DNA from: Hydrogenophilales bacterium RIFOXYD1_FULL_62_11
Lineage (GTDB): Bacteria > Pseudomonadota > Gammaproteobacteria > Burkholderiales > Thiobacillaceae
Assembly: GCA_001802655.1 (NCBI GenBank)
Contig: MGZO01000097.1
Coordinates: forward strand, 1-6,010
Reading direction: 5' to 3'
DNA length: 6,010 bases
Below the pieces are notes generated by a model. That model saw only the letters and a list, made by a program, of their open reading frames with translations. It searched no databases and was not told the origin of the DNA. The translations under genes were made by a program, and so were the position numbers. The stretch's first letter is position 1, and every line of letters starts with the position of its first letter. Positions 1-5,412 of this stretch are shown in pieces.

Positions 1-1
1 C

Positions 2-208
2 ATCAGTGGCACCCAGGCACTGAAAATCCTGCGTGAAGATCCGGCCACGGCGCACATCCCGGTGCTGGCCATCAGTGCCAATGCCATGCCACGCGACATC
101 CAGCAAGGCCTCAAGGCAGGATTCTTCCGCTATCTCACCAAGCCGATCAAGATCAACGAATTCATGCAAGCGCTGAACATGGCGCTGGAACGTGCGGTAG
201 CAGGATAA
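2..208 (+). CDS. Response-regulator receiver domain, C-terminal end (partial; likely tail of a hybrid sensor kinase)
   Basis: The gene enters from the left edge, and only its last 68 residues are visible before a TAA stop. They match the second half of a CheY-like receiver domain. The segment IPVLAISANA (from residue 19) is the beta-4 strand with its conserved switch Ser/Thr (S25 here). YLTKPI carries the invariant lysine (K47) and the cis-proline after it. A final helix, INEFMQALNMALERA, follows. The phosphoacceptor Asp lies off the window. The protein ends about 20 residues after the KP motif, so there is no output domain downstream. That suits the C-terminal receiver of a hybrid histidine kinase or a single-domain regulator. 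The ISANAMPRD and LTKPI wording is typical of hybrid kinases; this is inference. It lies 295 bases upstream of a same-strand c-di-GMP enzyme, a plausible functional partner, although the gap argues against tight co-transcription. Confidence 0.85.
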   Translation: MSGTQALKILREDPATAHIPVLAISANAMPRDIQQGLKAGFFRYLTKPIKINEFMQALNMALERAVAG

Positions 209-279
209 GACGGCGTAAGCATTCTTGGCGGCCAGCTATACCCGCCCGGATTGTCAGAGGCCGTTTCCGATCAAATGCC

Positions 280-405
280 CTGAAGATCGAACCGTTGTTC
301 GTGAACCTCATGTCCCGCAATAAGGTCTATACCATCGTGATCACGGCCGTGATCAGCAAGGGCTATGTGCGTCACCGTACCGACTGTTGTGGGCAACGCG
401 CCTAG
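280..405 (+). pseudogene. Possible decayed IS1595/ISXO2-like transposase fragment
   Basis: In one forward frame the gap encodes LKIEPLFVNLMSRNKVYTIVI and then a short tail ending at TAG (403-405). From memory this resembles the strand in IS1595-family (ISXO2-like) transposases that reads roughly KxPVFGLLKRGGKVYTKVI, with a later TDxW-like segment faintly echoed by RTDCCGQ. There is no start codon with a ribosome-binding site, no full catalytic domain and no recognisable terminal inverted repeats. If real, it is a small remnant of an old insertion. The similarity is short and was judged by eye, so chance is a serious alternative. Confidence 0.25.
338..355. repeat. 18-bp perfect palindrome
   Basis: TGATCACGGCCGTGATCA reads identically on both strands with no spacer; the flanking bases do not extend it. 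It lies in the gap between the receiver gene and the c-di-GMP enzyme, about 150 bases upstream of the latter's start. A symmetric site like this could bind a dimeric regulator. It overlaps the putative transposase remnant, so it could instead be a chance product of former coding sequence. No T-tract follows on either side, so it is not an obvious terminator. Confidence 0.6.
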
Positions 406-503
406 CCTTCCTGTGCTCCCGCCAGAACTGTGTAATGGAAGGATGGTAGTGGTCAGAAATAATCAATTCGGCGTTTCGGATCCCGTACAGGGAAAGCGCT
501 GTC

Positions 504-2075
504 ATGAACGATAAAGCGCCCGTTCCAGGCCGTGAGAAATTGGCCGCGGCCCGGGAAGAGGCCGTGGGTTTGCGCGAGAAGGCTGTCGACGTGCGCGAAG
601 GGCGCGTCACCACGCGCGAGCGGGACATTCGCGCGGCAGAGATGACACAGGGAACATCCAACGATCAAATAAGCCTGTTGCGGCAAGCTAACGCCCAGCT
701 GGTCATCGCGACCATTGATGCACACAAGCTGGCCGAACAAGTCCAAACGGCACATGCTGATCTGGATCATTTGGTCCACCACGATGTGCTCACCGGTTTG
801 CCTAACCGCATTCTGCTGAACGACCGGCTTGCCCAGGCCATTGCACTGGCTCACCGCCAAGGCAAACAGCTTGCGGTGATGTTCATGGACCTCGATCGAT
901 TCAAGCATATCAACGACTCACTGGGGCATGCGGTGGGTGACCGACTGCTGCAGTCGGTGGCACATCGCCTGGTGGGGGGGGTGCGCCATTCGGACACCGT
1001 CAGTCGCCAGGGCGGGGATGAATTCGTGCTGCTGCTTCCCGATATCGAGCATGCAGAAGACGTGGCGCTGTCTGCACAAAAGATGCTCATGGCGATCGCG
1101 CGCCCTCACCTCATAGAACGGCACGATCTGCACATCGGCGTGAGTATCGGTATCAGCATCTATCCCGACGATGGCCAGGATGCGGAAACCCTGATCAAGC
1201 ATGCGGACATCGCGATGTACCATGCCAAGGAAAGCGGACGCAACAATTACAAATTCTTCGAGCCGGACATGAATGCCCGGGCCGTCCAGCGGCAATCGAT
1301 CGAAGTCGGCCTGCGCCGCGCGCTGGAACGGCAGGAATTCGTGTTGCACTATCAGCCGAAAATCAATCTACACAGCGGCACGATCGTCGGCGTCGAGGCG
1401 CTCATCCGCTGGCAGCATCCGCAACGCGGGCTGCTGGAACCCGCACAGTTCGTGTCCATCGCCGAAGACAGCGGCCTGATCCTGCCGATCGGCCGCTGGG
1501 TGCTGCGCGAAGCCTGTCTCCAGGCCCGCACCTGGCAGGATGCGGGCTTGCCGCCGATCGCCGTTGCCGTCAACACTTCCGCGCTCGAGTTCCGCGCCGC
1601 GGACTTTCTCGAATACGTGCGCGCGACCCTCGATGAGTCGGGTCTGGAACCGCGCTATCTGGAACTTGAGCTGACCGAAAGCGTCCTCATGCGGGATGCC
1701 GCGTCTGCCGATTCCGTTCTGCACGCGCTCGCAGACCTGGGCGTCAAGCTTGCAGTCGATGACTTCGGCACTGGCTATTCCAGTCTGAGTTATCTGCGGC
1801 AGTTTCCGATCGATACCCTGAAGATCGACCAGTCGTTCGTGAACCAGATCACCCGCAACCCGGACGATGGCACCCTCGTCAGTGCCGTGATCAGCATGGG
1901 TAAAAGCCTCAGGCAACGCGTCATTGCGGAGGGCGTCGAAACAGCAGAGCAGGCTGCATTTCTTCTGGCCCAGCATTGCGACGAGGGACAGGGCTACTTT
2001 TTCGGCCGTCCGGTGGGGGCAGAGGCGCTCGCTGTCTTGCTGCAGGCAGGCGTATCGCCTGTCTTTCCCCATTGA
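504..2075 (+). CDS. Soluble GGDEF-EAL bifunctional cyclic-di-GMP synthase/phosphodiesterase
   Basis: A 523-aa cytoplasmic protein with no signal peptide, membrane segment or PAS domain. Residues 10-43 are five heptads with Arg-Glu at the same position (R10, R17, R24, R31, R38), predicted coiled coil; helix continues to about residue 90. The GGDEF domain spans roughly 90-255: DVLTGLPNR (94-102), MDLDRFKHIND (128-138) and intact GGDEF (170-174). An RxxD inhibitory site (R161-D164) sits five residues upstream, so product inhibition is expected. The EAL domain spans roughly 265-515 and keeps the catalytic set: E298 (EAL), N357, E389/E392 (ELTE), D419-D420 (DDFGTGYSSL), K440, E476 and Q496. By family knowledge it can make c-di-GMP from GTP and hydrolyse it to pGpG; which activity dominates cannot be read here. 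The start is supported by AGGGAAA (489-495), eight bases upstream. A G8 run lies at 974-981. Confidence 0.96.
   Translation: MNDKAPVPGREKLAAAREEAVGLREKAVDVREGRVTTRERDIRAAEMTQGTSNDQISLLRQANAQLVIATIDAHKLAEQVQTAHADLDHLVHHDVLTGLPNRILLNDRLAQAIALAHRQGKQLAVMFMDLDRFKHINDSLGHAVGDRLLQSVAHRLVGGVRHSDTVSRQGGDEFVLLLPDIEHAEDVALSAQKMLMAIARPHLIERHDLHIGVSIGISIYPDDGQDAETLIKHADIAMYHAKESGRNNYKFFEPDMNARAVQRQSIEVGLRRALERQEFVLHYQPKINLHSGTIVGVEALIRWQHPQRGLLEPAQFVSIAEDSGLILPIGRWVLREACLQARTWQDAGLPPIAVAVNTSALEFRAADFLEYVRATLDESGLEPRYLELELTESVLMRDAASADSVLHALADLGVKLAVDDFGTGYSSLSYLRQFPIDTLKIDQSFVNQITRNPDDGTLVSAVISMGKSLRQRVIAEGVETAEQAAFLLAQHCDEGQGYFFGRPVGAEALAVLLQAGVSPVFPH
974..981 (+). repeat. G8 homopolymer inside the GGDEF domain
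   Basis: Eight consecutive G residues span the codons for V157-G158-G159-V160, just before the I-site and the GGDEF motif. Runs of this kind can slip in replication. Loss of one G would bring the frame to TAG at 1114-1116. Gain of one G would bring it to TGA at 1019-1021. Either would remove the EAL domain, and the gain would also cut the protein at the GGDEF motif. The tract is directly visible; phase variation is only a possibility, and eight bases is short for it. Confidence 0.8.
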
Positions 2076-2117
2076 TGGCCTGAGGAAACGCAGGCGACGG
2101 GATTCAGCACAAGGGCG

Positions 2118-2276
2118 CTATAGCTTGCCCAATAGAAACAGAATGAGCAGGATGATCAACACCAGCCCAAGACCCCCGCTGGGGCCGTAACCCCATCCCC
2201 GGCTGTGGGGCCAGGCAGGGATCGCGCCGATCAGCAGTAGAACCACAATAATCAGCAGAATTGTTCCTATTGACAT
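2118..2276 (-). CDS. DUF3309 family small membrane protein
   Basis: A 52-aa protein with two hydrophobic helices (about residues 3-19 and 35-50). They flank the polar, aromatic turn WPHSRGWGYGPSGG, which is the signature of the DUF3309 family. The function of the family is unknown; members are small inner-membrane proteins that fill their whole length with this domain, as here. The open frame extends far upstream, but the ATG at 2276 is chosen for two reasons. AGGAG lies seven bases before it, and the family begins with MS(I/L)GTILLI. The upstream in-frame extension is rich in Arg, Cys and Ser and looks non-coding. The gene converges on the GGDEF-EAL gene, with 42 bases between the stops, and diverges from the DUF1840 gene. 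It is probably a single-gene transcript. Confidence 0.9.
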   Translation of the reverse strand: MSIGTILLIIVVLLLIGAIPAWPHSRGWGYGPSGGLGLVLIILLILFLLGKL

Positions 2277-2605
2277 GTCATGTCTCCTAACAGTGAGTCG
2301 TGGCGCCATTGCCAGGCACAACGACGACCCGCGATCATTTCGACAGCCATCGTGATGCCCTTCTTTTCGCTCCTCACCATAGGACAACAAACGACTGTAT
2401 GCCACCGTACAAGGCGTCCAGTTGCTGCTCGTCACGATGTTTGAGCGAAGGCGACCGCGATGTGTACGGTGTCGTACAGACAGGACGCTTGGCGAGGAAC
2501 AGTCTATAAATTGAGAAGCCTGTGCTGGGATGGTTGGCAGCGGCGACATGCGCCTCAAGTGGCCTATGCGCGAGCGGAAACGAATGATTCATAGAGGAGA
2601 ACACA
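2277..2605. promoter_or_regulatory. Divergent intergenic region between the DUF3309 and DUF1840 genes
   Basis: This 329-base stretch has no convincing gene. It must hold promoters for the leftward DUF3309 gene and the rightward DUF1840-folE genes. Open frames crossing it show no family features. A TATAAA box (2505-2510) about 95 bases before the DUF1840 start could be a -10 element. However, no good -35 hexamer lies at 16-18 bases, so no promoter is called firmly. Inverted repeats built on GTAC occur at 2403-2411 and 2463-2478 (listed separately). Shine-Dalgarno sites lie at each end: AGGAG for DUF3309, and GAGGAG (2594-2599) for DUF1840. Confidence 0.5.
2403..2478. repeat. GTAC-type inverted repeats (possible operator)
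   Basis: CACCGTACA at 2403-2411 is repeated in inverted orientation as TGTACGGTG at 2463-2471. The second copy also forms a compact palindrome, TGTACG-GTGT-CGTACA (2463-2478), with perfect 6-bp arms and a 4-base spacer. The arrangement looks like paired regulator-binding sites upstream of the DUF1840 gene. There is no U-tract to make it a terminator. The regulator is unknown. Related 8-9-mers occur in two other intergenic regions of the window. Confidence 0.45.
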
Positions 2606-2902
2606 ATGCTGGTAACTTTTACGACAAAAGCCTATGCCGATATCACCCTGTTCGGGGACGTCGCGCTTGCCATGCTGAAAATGATGGGGCACAGCGCAAC
2701 CGTGCCCGGCGCGATTCTGGCAGCCGACGTGCCTGCGGCCTTGAACCGATTGAAAACCGCTATCGATGCCTCCAGGGCGTCGCCGCCGGTCGAAGACAAG
2801 GATGCGGATGAACCGGTGGTGAGCATGGCGCACCGCGCGCTGCCGTTGATTGAGCTGCTGGCTGCTGCGGCCAAGGCGGAATCCGACGTCATGTGGAAAT
2901 GA
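2606..2902 (+). CDS. DUF1840 domain-containing protein
   Basis: A 98-aa protein recognisable as DUF1840 along its whole length. The N-terminal LVTFTTKAYADITLFGDVA is followed by the MLKMMGHS helix, a VPGAILAADVPAALNRLKTAI segment, and an acidic linker (EDKDADEP). The conserved C-terminal block is VSMAHRALPLIELLAAA, ending in DVMWK. The family occurs in beta- and gammaproteobacteria, is small and presumably cytoplasmic, and has no known biochemical role. The start is fixed by GAGGAG (2594-2599), six bases before ATG. It precedes folE on the same strand by 68 bases with no obvious terminator between, so the two are probably co-transcribed. Any role in pterin metabolism is inference from position only. 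Confidence 0.9.
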   Translation: MLVTFTTKAYADITLFGDVALAMLKMMGHSATVPGAILAADVPAALNRLKTAIDASRASPPVEDKDADEPVVSMAHRALPLIELLAAAAKAESDVMWK

Positions 2903-2970
2903 ACACGCCATGCCGTTTGGCCTGAAAGTGCACCACCAGCCACCTGTTCACACGCAAGAGGAAAAACAAC

Positions 2971-3603
2971 ATGACATCCAAACCGCTTGATGCATCCGCA
3001 GAACCCCTGCCCCGTCCCGACCGCACCGACGCCGAAGATGCGGTCCGAACGCTGATCCGCTGGGCCGGTGATGATCCTGATCGCGAGGGCCTGCTCGATA
3101 CCCCGGCGCGCGTCGTGCGCTCCTACGAGGAATTCTTCGCCGGTTATCTGGAGGATCCGGAGCAGACCCTGTCGCGCACGTTCTCCGAAGTGGATGGCTA
3201 CGACGAAATGATCGTGATGACCGATATCCGTTTTGAAAGCCATTGCGAGCACCACATGGTGCCGATCATCGGCAAGGCGCACGTGGCCTACCTGCCGGAT
3301 CGCCGGGTCGTGGGCATTTCCAAGCTGGCCCGCCTGGTCGACATCTATGCCAAGCGCCTGCAGATTCAGGAACGGATGACGGTGCAGATTGCCGATACGC
3401 TGAACGACGTGTTGCAACCGAAAGGTGTCGCGGTGGTGATCGAGGCAGCCCATCAATGCATGAGCACGCGCGGCGTACACAAAGTAGGTGCGGCCATGGT
3501 GACCAGCCGCATGCTGGGTGCCTTTCGCTCGGACAGTTCAACCCGGCGCGAGTTTCTGGCGATGATCGGCCGCACCGGCGCGGGGCCGTTGAGCAATACC
3601 TGA
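2971..3603 (+). CDS. folE: GTP cyclohydrolase I (FolE, zinc-dependent type IA)
   Basis: A 210-aa protein that opens the imidazole ring of GTP and rearranges it to 7,8-dihydroneopterin triphosphate. This is the first step of tetrahydrofolate and some queuosine/biopterin routes, carried out in the cytoplasm by a homodecamer. The zinc site is complete: C92 and H95 in SHCEHH, and C163 in HQCMSTRGV. The 71-residue spacing between the cysteines equals that of the E. coli enzyme. H94 and H161 match the catalytic histidines. The N-terminal helix carries REGLLDTPARVVRSYEE, and the core includes VGISKLARLVDIYAKRLQIQE, both family hallmarks. The length is normal. The start is supported by AAGAGGA (2956-2962), eight bases upstream. 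It follows the DUF1840 gene and ends 11 bases before the convergent cbpM stop, which leaves no room for a dedicated terminator between them. Confidence 0.98.
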   Translation: MTSKPLDASAEPLPRPDRTDAEDAVRTLIRWAGDDPDREGLLDTPARVVRSYEEFFAGYLEDPEQTLSRTFSEVDGYDEMIVMTDIRFESHCEHHMVPIIGKAHVAYLPDRRVVGISKLARLVDIYAKRLQIQERMTVQIADTLNDVLQPKGVAVVIEAAHQCMSTRGVHKVGAAMVTSRMLGAFRSDSSTRREFLAMIGRTGAGPLSNT

Positions 3604-3614
3604 ACGGTTATCGC

Positions 3615-3932
3615 TCAGCGCGGTCCTACGCGTTGCTGATGCGCTTGCAGCGCTGCGATTTCATCAAACAAATCCAGCGCCAGCGCTACGCCAGGCAGAT
3701 TGATTTCCAGATCGCGGGTGAGCCACAAGGCCAGCCGTGCGCGATGCAGCGACGCACCGGTGAAACGCCAGTCCTGCGGTGTTTCACCGAGCGGCTCGAG
3801 CACCCCTTCCACGACCCAGGCGACCACGTGCTCGCGGGAAGCGCAACACGCCTGACACAAGTCTTCCAGTGTCAGCGGGATATCCTCTTCGACGATCAGG
3901 CCATGGAGGGATTGAATGTCTGTTGTGCTCAT
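3615..3932 (-). CDS. cbpM: Chaperone modulatory protein CbpM
   Basis: A 105-aa protein of the CbpM/MerR-like family, close to the E. coli length. In E. coli CbpM binds the J-domain of CbpA and inhibits both its co-chaperone and DNA-binding activities. The N-terminal half has a MerR-like helix-turn-helix (about residues 20-48: LTLEDLCQACCASREHVVAWVV). The conserved WRF motif follows at 55-57, and then the helical segment LEINLPGVALALDLFDEIAAL (74-95), which is the family signature. A CxxCC cluster (C26, C29, C30) is visible in the first helices; its meaning is unknown. The gene starts six bases after the cbpA stop and is therefore translated from the same mRNA. An AAAGG inside the cbpA 3' end is the likely ribosome-binding site. 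It converges on folE. Confidence 0.93.
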   Translation of the reverse strand: MSTTDIQSLHGLIVEEDIPLTLEDLCQACCASREHVVAWVVEGVLEPLGETPQDWRFTGASLHRARLALWLTRDLEINLPGVALALDLFDEIAALQAHQQRVGPR

Positions 3933-3938
3933 GACGAA

Positions 3939-4877
3939 TCAGCCTTTCATTGCCGCGCGCGCGTTGAAATCAAAGGCTTCGGCCATTGCGCGGTAGGCCG
4001 CCTGCTCGTTTTCGCTGACGGCCGGTGGCAAGACGATGGTCAGCACAGCGTATAGATCACCGGGCGCTTTGCCCGGAATGCCTTTACCCTTCAGCCGCAG
4101 TTGCCGGCCCGCCGCCGATCCCGCCGGAATCGTGAGTTGCACCGAGCCTTCCGGCGTCGGTACGGTCAGCGAACAGCCGAGTGCGGCCTCCCACGGCGCC
4201 AGCGGCAGGTCCAGATAGACATCCGGGCCGACGACGCGGAATTGCGCGTGCGGCTTGAATTCAATCTCCAGAAACAAATCGCCGGGCGGCCCTTCGCCCA
4301 CTCCCGGCTCGCCCTGTCCAGCCAGGCGCAAATGCTGGCCCGCACGAATGCCCTTGGGGATGCGGACGTCGAGCTTGCGCTCCCGCAGCGCGATGCGCCC
4401 GTTCTCATCCGGCACCGGCATACGCAGCGAGATGCTGCGCTGGGCGCCACGGTAAGCGTCTTCCAGATCGATCAACACCTTGGCGTGGTGGTCCTGGCCG
4501 CGGGCATGCATGCCGGGCCGTTGTCTGCCTCGGGCCTGGCGTCCGAACAGCGCTTCGAAGAAGTCGCTGTGAGTCGGGTCATCGCCCGATCCGAAGTCGC
4601 GCCCGCTGAATTCGAATCCGGCATCCCAGCCCGGTGGCGGCTGGAAATCCTGTCCGGCCTTCCACTGGCTGCCAACCTGATCGTAGGCCGCGCGTTTCTC
4701 GGGATCCTTCAGGACGGCATAGGCCTCCCCCAGTTCCTTGAAACGCACATCGGCATCGGCATCCTTGCTGACATCCGGGTGATATTTACGGGCCAGCTTG
4801 CGGTAAGCGCGCTTGATGTCGTCCTGGGTCGCATCGCGCGGCACTCCAAAAACCTCGTAGTAATCCTTGAATTTCAT
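3939..4877 (-). CDS. cbpA: CbpA-type J-domain co-chaperone / curved DNA-binding protein
   Basis: A 312-aa class-B DnaJ-like protein, matching the roughly 306 aa of E. coli CbpA. The J-domain (about 4-68) begins KDYYEVFGV and holds the essential HPD triad (H33-P34-D35), so it should stimulate DnaK ATPase. A Gly/Phe-rich linker (about 72-115) follows. There is no CxxCxGxG zinc finger, which separates it from DnaJ. Two C-terminal beta domains (about 128-205 and 210-285) carry VRIPKGIRAGQHLRLAGQGEPG and the matching LTIPAGSAAGRQLRLKGKGIPG, the usual paired substrate-binding repeats. The last 25 residues form the dimerisation tail. It acts in the cytoplasm or nucleoid. It forms an operon with its modulator cbpM. 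The start is the only ATG at the conserved MKFKDYY; its ribosome-binding site is weak. An inverted repeat lies just upstream. Confidence 0.96.
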   Translation of the reverse strand: MKFKDYYEVFGVPRDATQDDIKRAYRKLARKYHPDVSKDADADVRFKELGEAYAVLKDPEKRAAYDQVGSQWKAGQDFQPPPGWDAGFEFSGRDFGSGDDPTHSDFFEALFGRQARGRQRPGMHARGQDHHAKVLIDLEDAYRGAQRSISLRMPVPDENGRIALRERKLDVRIPKGIRAGQHLRLAGQGEPGVGEGPPGDLFLEIEFKPHAQFRVVGPDVYLDLPLAPWEAALGCSLTVPTPEGSVQLTIPAGSAAGRQLRLKGKGIPGKAPGDLYAVLTIVLPPAVSENEQAAYRAMAEAFDFNARAAMKG

Positions 4878-4900
4878 GACGCGCCGTTGTGTGGGTCAGA

Positions 4901-4933
4901 TTAAGTGAACGACAGCAATACCTGTCTGTTTAA
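4901..4933. repeat. Imperfect inverted repeat upstream of cbpA
   Basis: GACAG (4911-4915) and CTGTC (4922-4926) face each other across six bases. The similarity extends outward with one bulged base to AAC/GTT, and further out to a TTAA on each side. It lies 24-56 bases before the cbpA start, where a promoter or operator would be expected. No clear sigma-32 or sigma-70 promoter could be fitted to it. Function as an operator is inference. Confidence 0.35.
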
Positions 4934-4979
4934 AGCAAAGGTCCTGCACCGGGAATACGTAAACGCTTTCTCGCCTCCC

Positions 4980-5008
4980 ACCGGAACCCGCTACGAGCGG
5001 GTTCCGGT
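4980..5008 (-). terminator. Strong 13-bp hairpin after the DsrC-like gene
   Basis: ACCGGAACCCGCT pairs perfectly with AGCGGGTTCCGGT around a three-base loop. It begins 23 bases past the stop of the leftward DsrC-like gene and about 100 bases before cbpA. The position suits a transcription terminator or an mRNA 3'-end stabiliser. Neither side has a proper T-tract; the leftward strand continues GGGAGGCGAGAAAGCG. It is therefore not a textbook intrinsic terminator, and read-through into cbpA is possible. Confidence 0.5.
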
Positions 5009-5031
5009 CAGCATTCCGCTGCACCCAGAAC

Positions 5032-5400
5032 TCAGACCGCGCTGCCCATGCCCTGATCCTGGGTTCCTCCCGGCGGTTCCACGCCGGCAAGCAGACAACC
5101 TTGGGCCAGGGGGCCCTTGGGGAACAACTGGTAGAGATACTTGATGCCGCCTTCGGGATGAAAATGCTCATCGAGCGCATCGTGCAGGTCGCGCGCGTTC
5201 AGGTCAGGTTCCGCATTCTGTGTACACAGTTCTTGCAAGGCACGCACAACCTCCCAGTGCGCTTCTGTCAGCTCCAGTCCCTCCGTTTGGGCGGCTTCCT
5301 CGGCTTGTTCGCGGGACCAGTCGGAGGGGGCATGGGGGAAACCCGGAATGGGTTGGGTTTCGTAGCCTGGACGTACAAAATCCTGAGTTGCATCGTTCAT
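5032..5400 (-). CDS. DsrC/TusE-family sulfur-relay-like protein lacking the penultimate cysteine
   Basis: A 122-aa member of the DsrC/TusE/DsvC fold. Family markers are GLELTEAHWEVVRALQE (41-57), the helical region DLHDALDEHF (71-80) and GGIKYLYQLFPKGPLAQGC (84-102). DsrC carries sulfur between sulfur-oxidation or sulfite-reduction enzymes on two C-terminal cysteines; TusE, in tRNA 2-thiouridine synthesis, keeps only the penultimate one. Here C102 matches the inner cysteine (QAC in DsrC). The penultimate cysteine position, 11 residues later, is T113, and a nine-residue tail (QDQGMGSAV) follows. C59 is the only other cysteine. Classical persulfide transfer by either scheme is therefore doubtful, and a regulatory or divergent relay role is possible. 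The N-terminus (VRPGYETQPIPGFPHAPSDW) differs from E. coli TusE. Of two in-frame ATGs, 5400 is chosen on ribosome-binding-site spacing. Confidence 0.88.
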   Translation of the reverse strand: MNDATQDFVRPGYETQPIPGFPHAPSDWSREQAEEAAQTEGLELTEAHWEVVRALQELCTQNAEPDLNARDLHDALDEHFHPEGGIKYLYQLFPKGPLAQGCLLAGVEPPGGTQDQGMGSAV

Positions 5401-5407
5401 GATCATT

Positions 5408-5412
5408 CTCCT
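5408..5412 (-). promoter_or_regulatory. Ribosome-binding site that decides the DsrC-like start
   Basis: On the minus strand AGGAG is followed by ATG at 5406 after one base and by a second in-frame ATG at 5400 after seven bases (AGGAGAATGATCATG). Only the second spacing is suitable for initiation. The protein should therefore begin MNDATQ rather than MIMNDATQ. Confidence 0.75.

Noticed and set aside
408..436. Possible promoter for the GGDEF-EAL gene (TGTAAT with an upstream TTCCTG)
   Set aside because: The -35 match is too weak to distinguish from background.
2055..2097. TCGCCTG/CAGGCGA inverted repeat as a terminator between the convergent GGDEF-EAL and DUF3309 genes
   Set aside because: The stem is only seven bases with a loop of about 29, includes coding sequence and has no T-tract.
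2277..2558. N-terminal extension of the DUF3309 frame to 146 aa
   Set aside because: The upstream part is Arg/Ser/Cys-rich and lacks family similarity. A good AGGAG site and the family start motif fix the start at 2276.
2632..3480. Long reverse open frame opposite the DUF1840 gene and folE (282 aa)
   Set aside because: It covers two well-supported forward genes, is rich in His/Arg/Gly as expected of an antisense shadow, and has no family features.
3243..4055. Forward open frame across the end of folE and opposite cbpM (270 aa)
   Set aside because: It overlaps both real genes out of frame and shows no domain signal.
4507..4518. GGCATGCATGCC palindrome
   Set aside because: It lies in the middle of the cbpA coding sequence and is only 12 bp; ordinary chance.
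4101..4904. Long forward open frame opposite cbpA (267 aa)
   Set aside because: It is antisense to a clear J-domain protein, has no ribosome-binding site and no recognisable motifs; GC-rich coding strands commonly leave such frames open.
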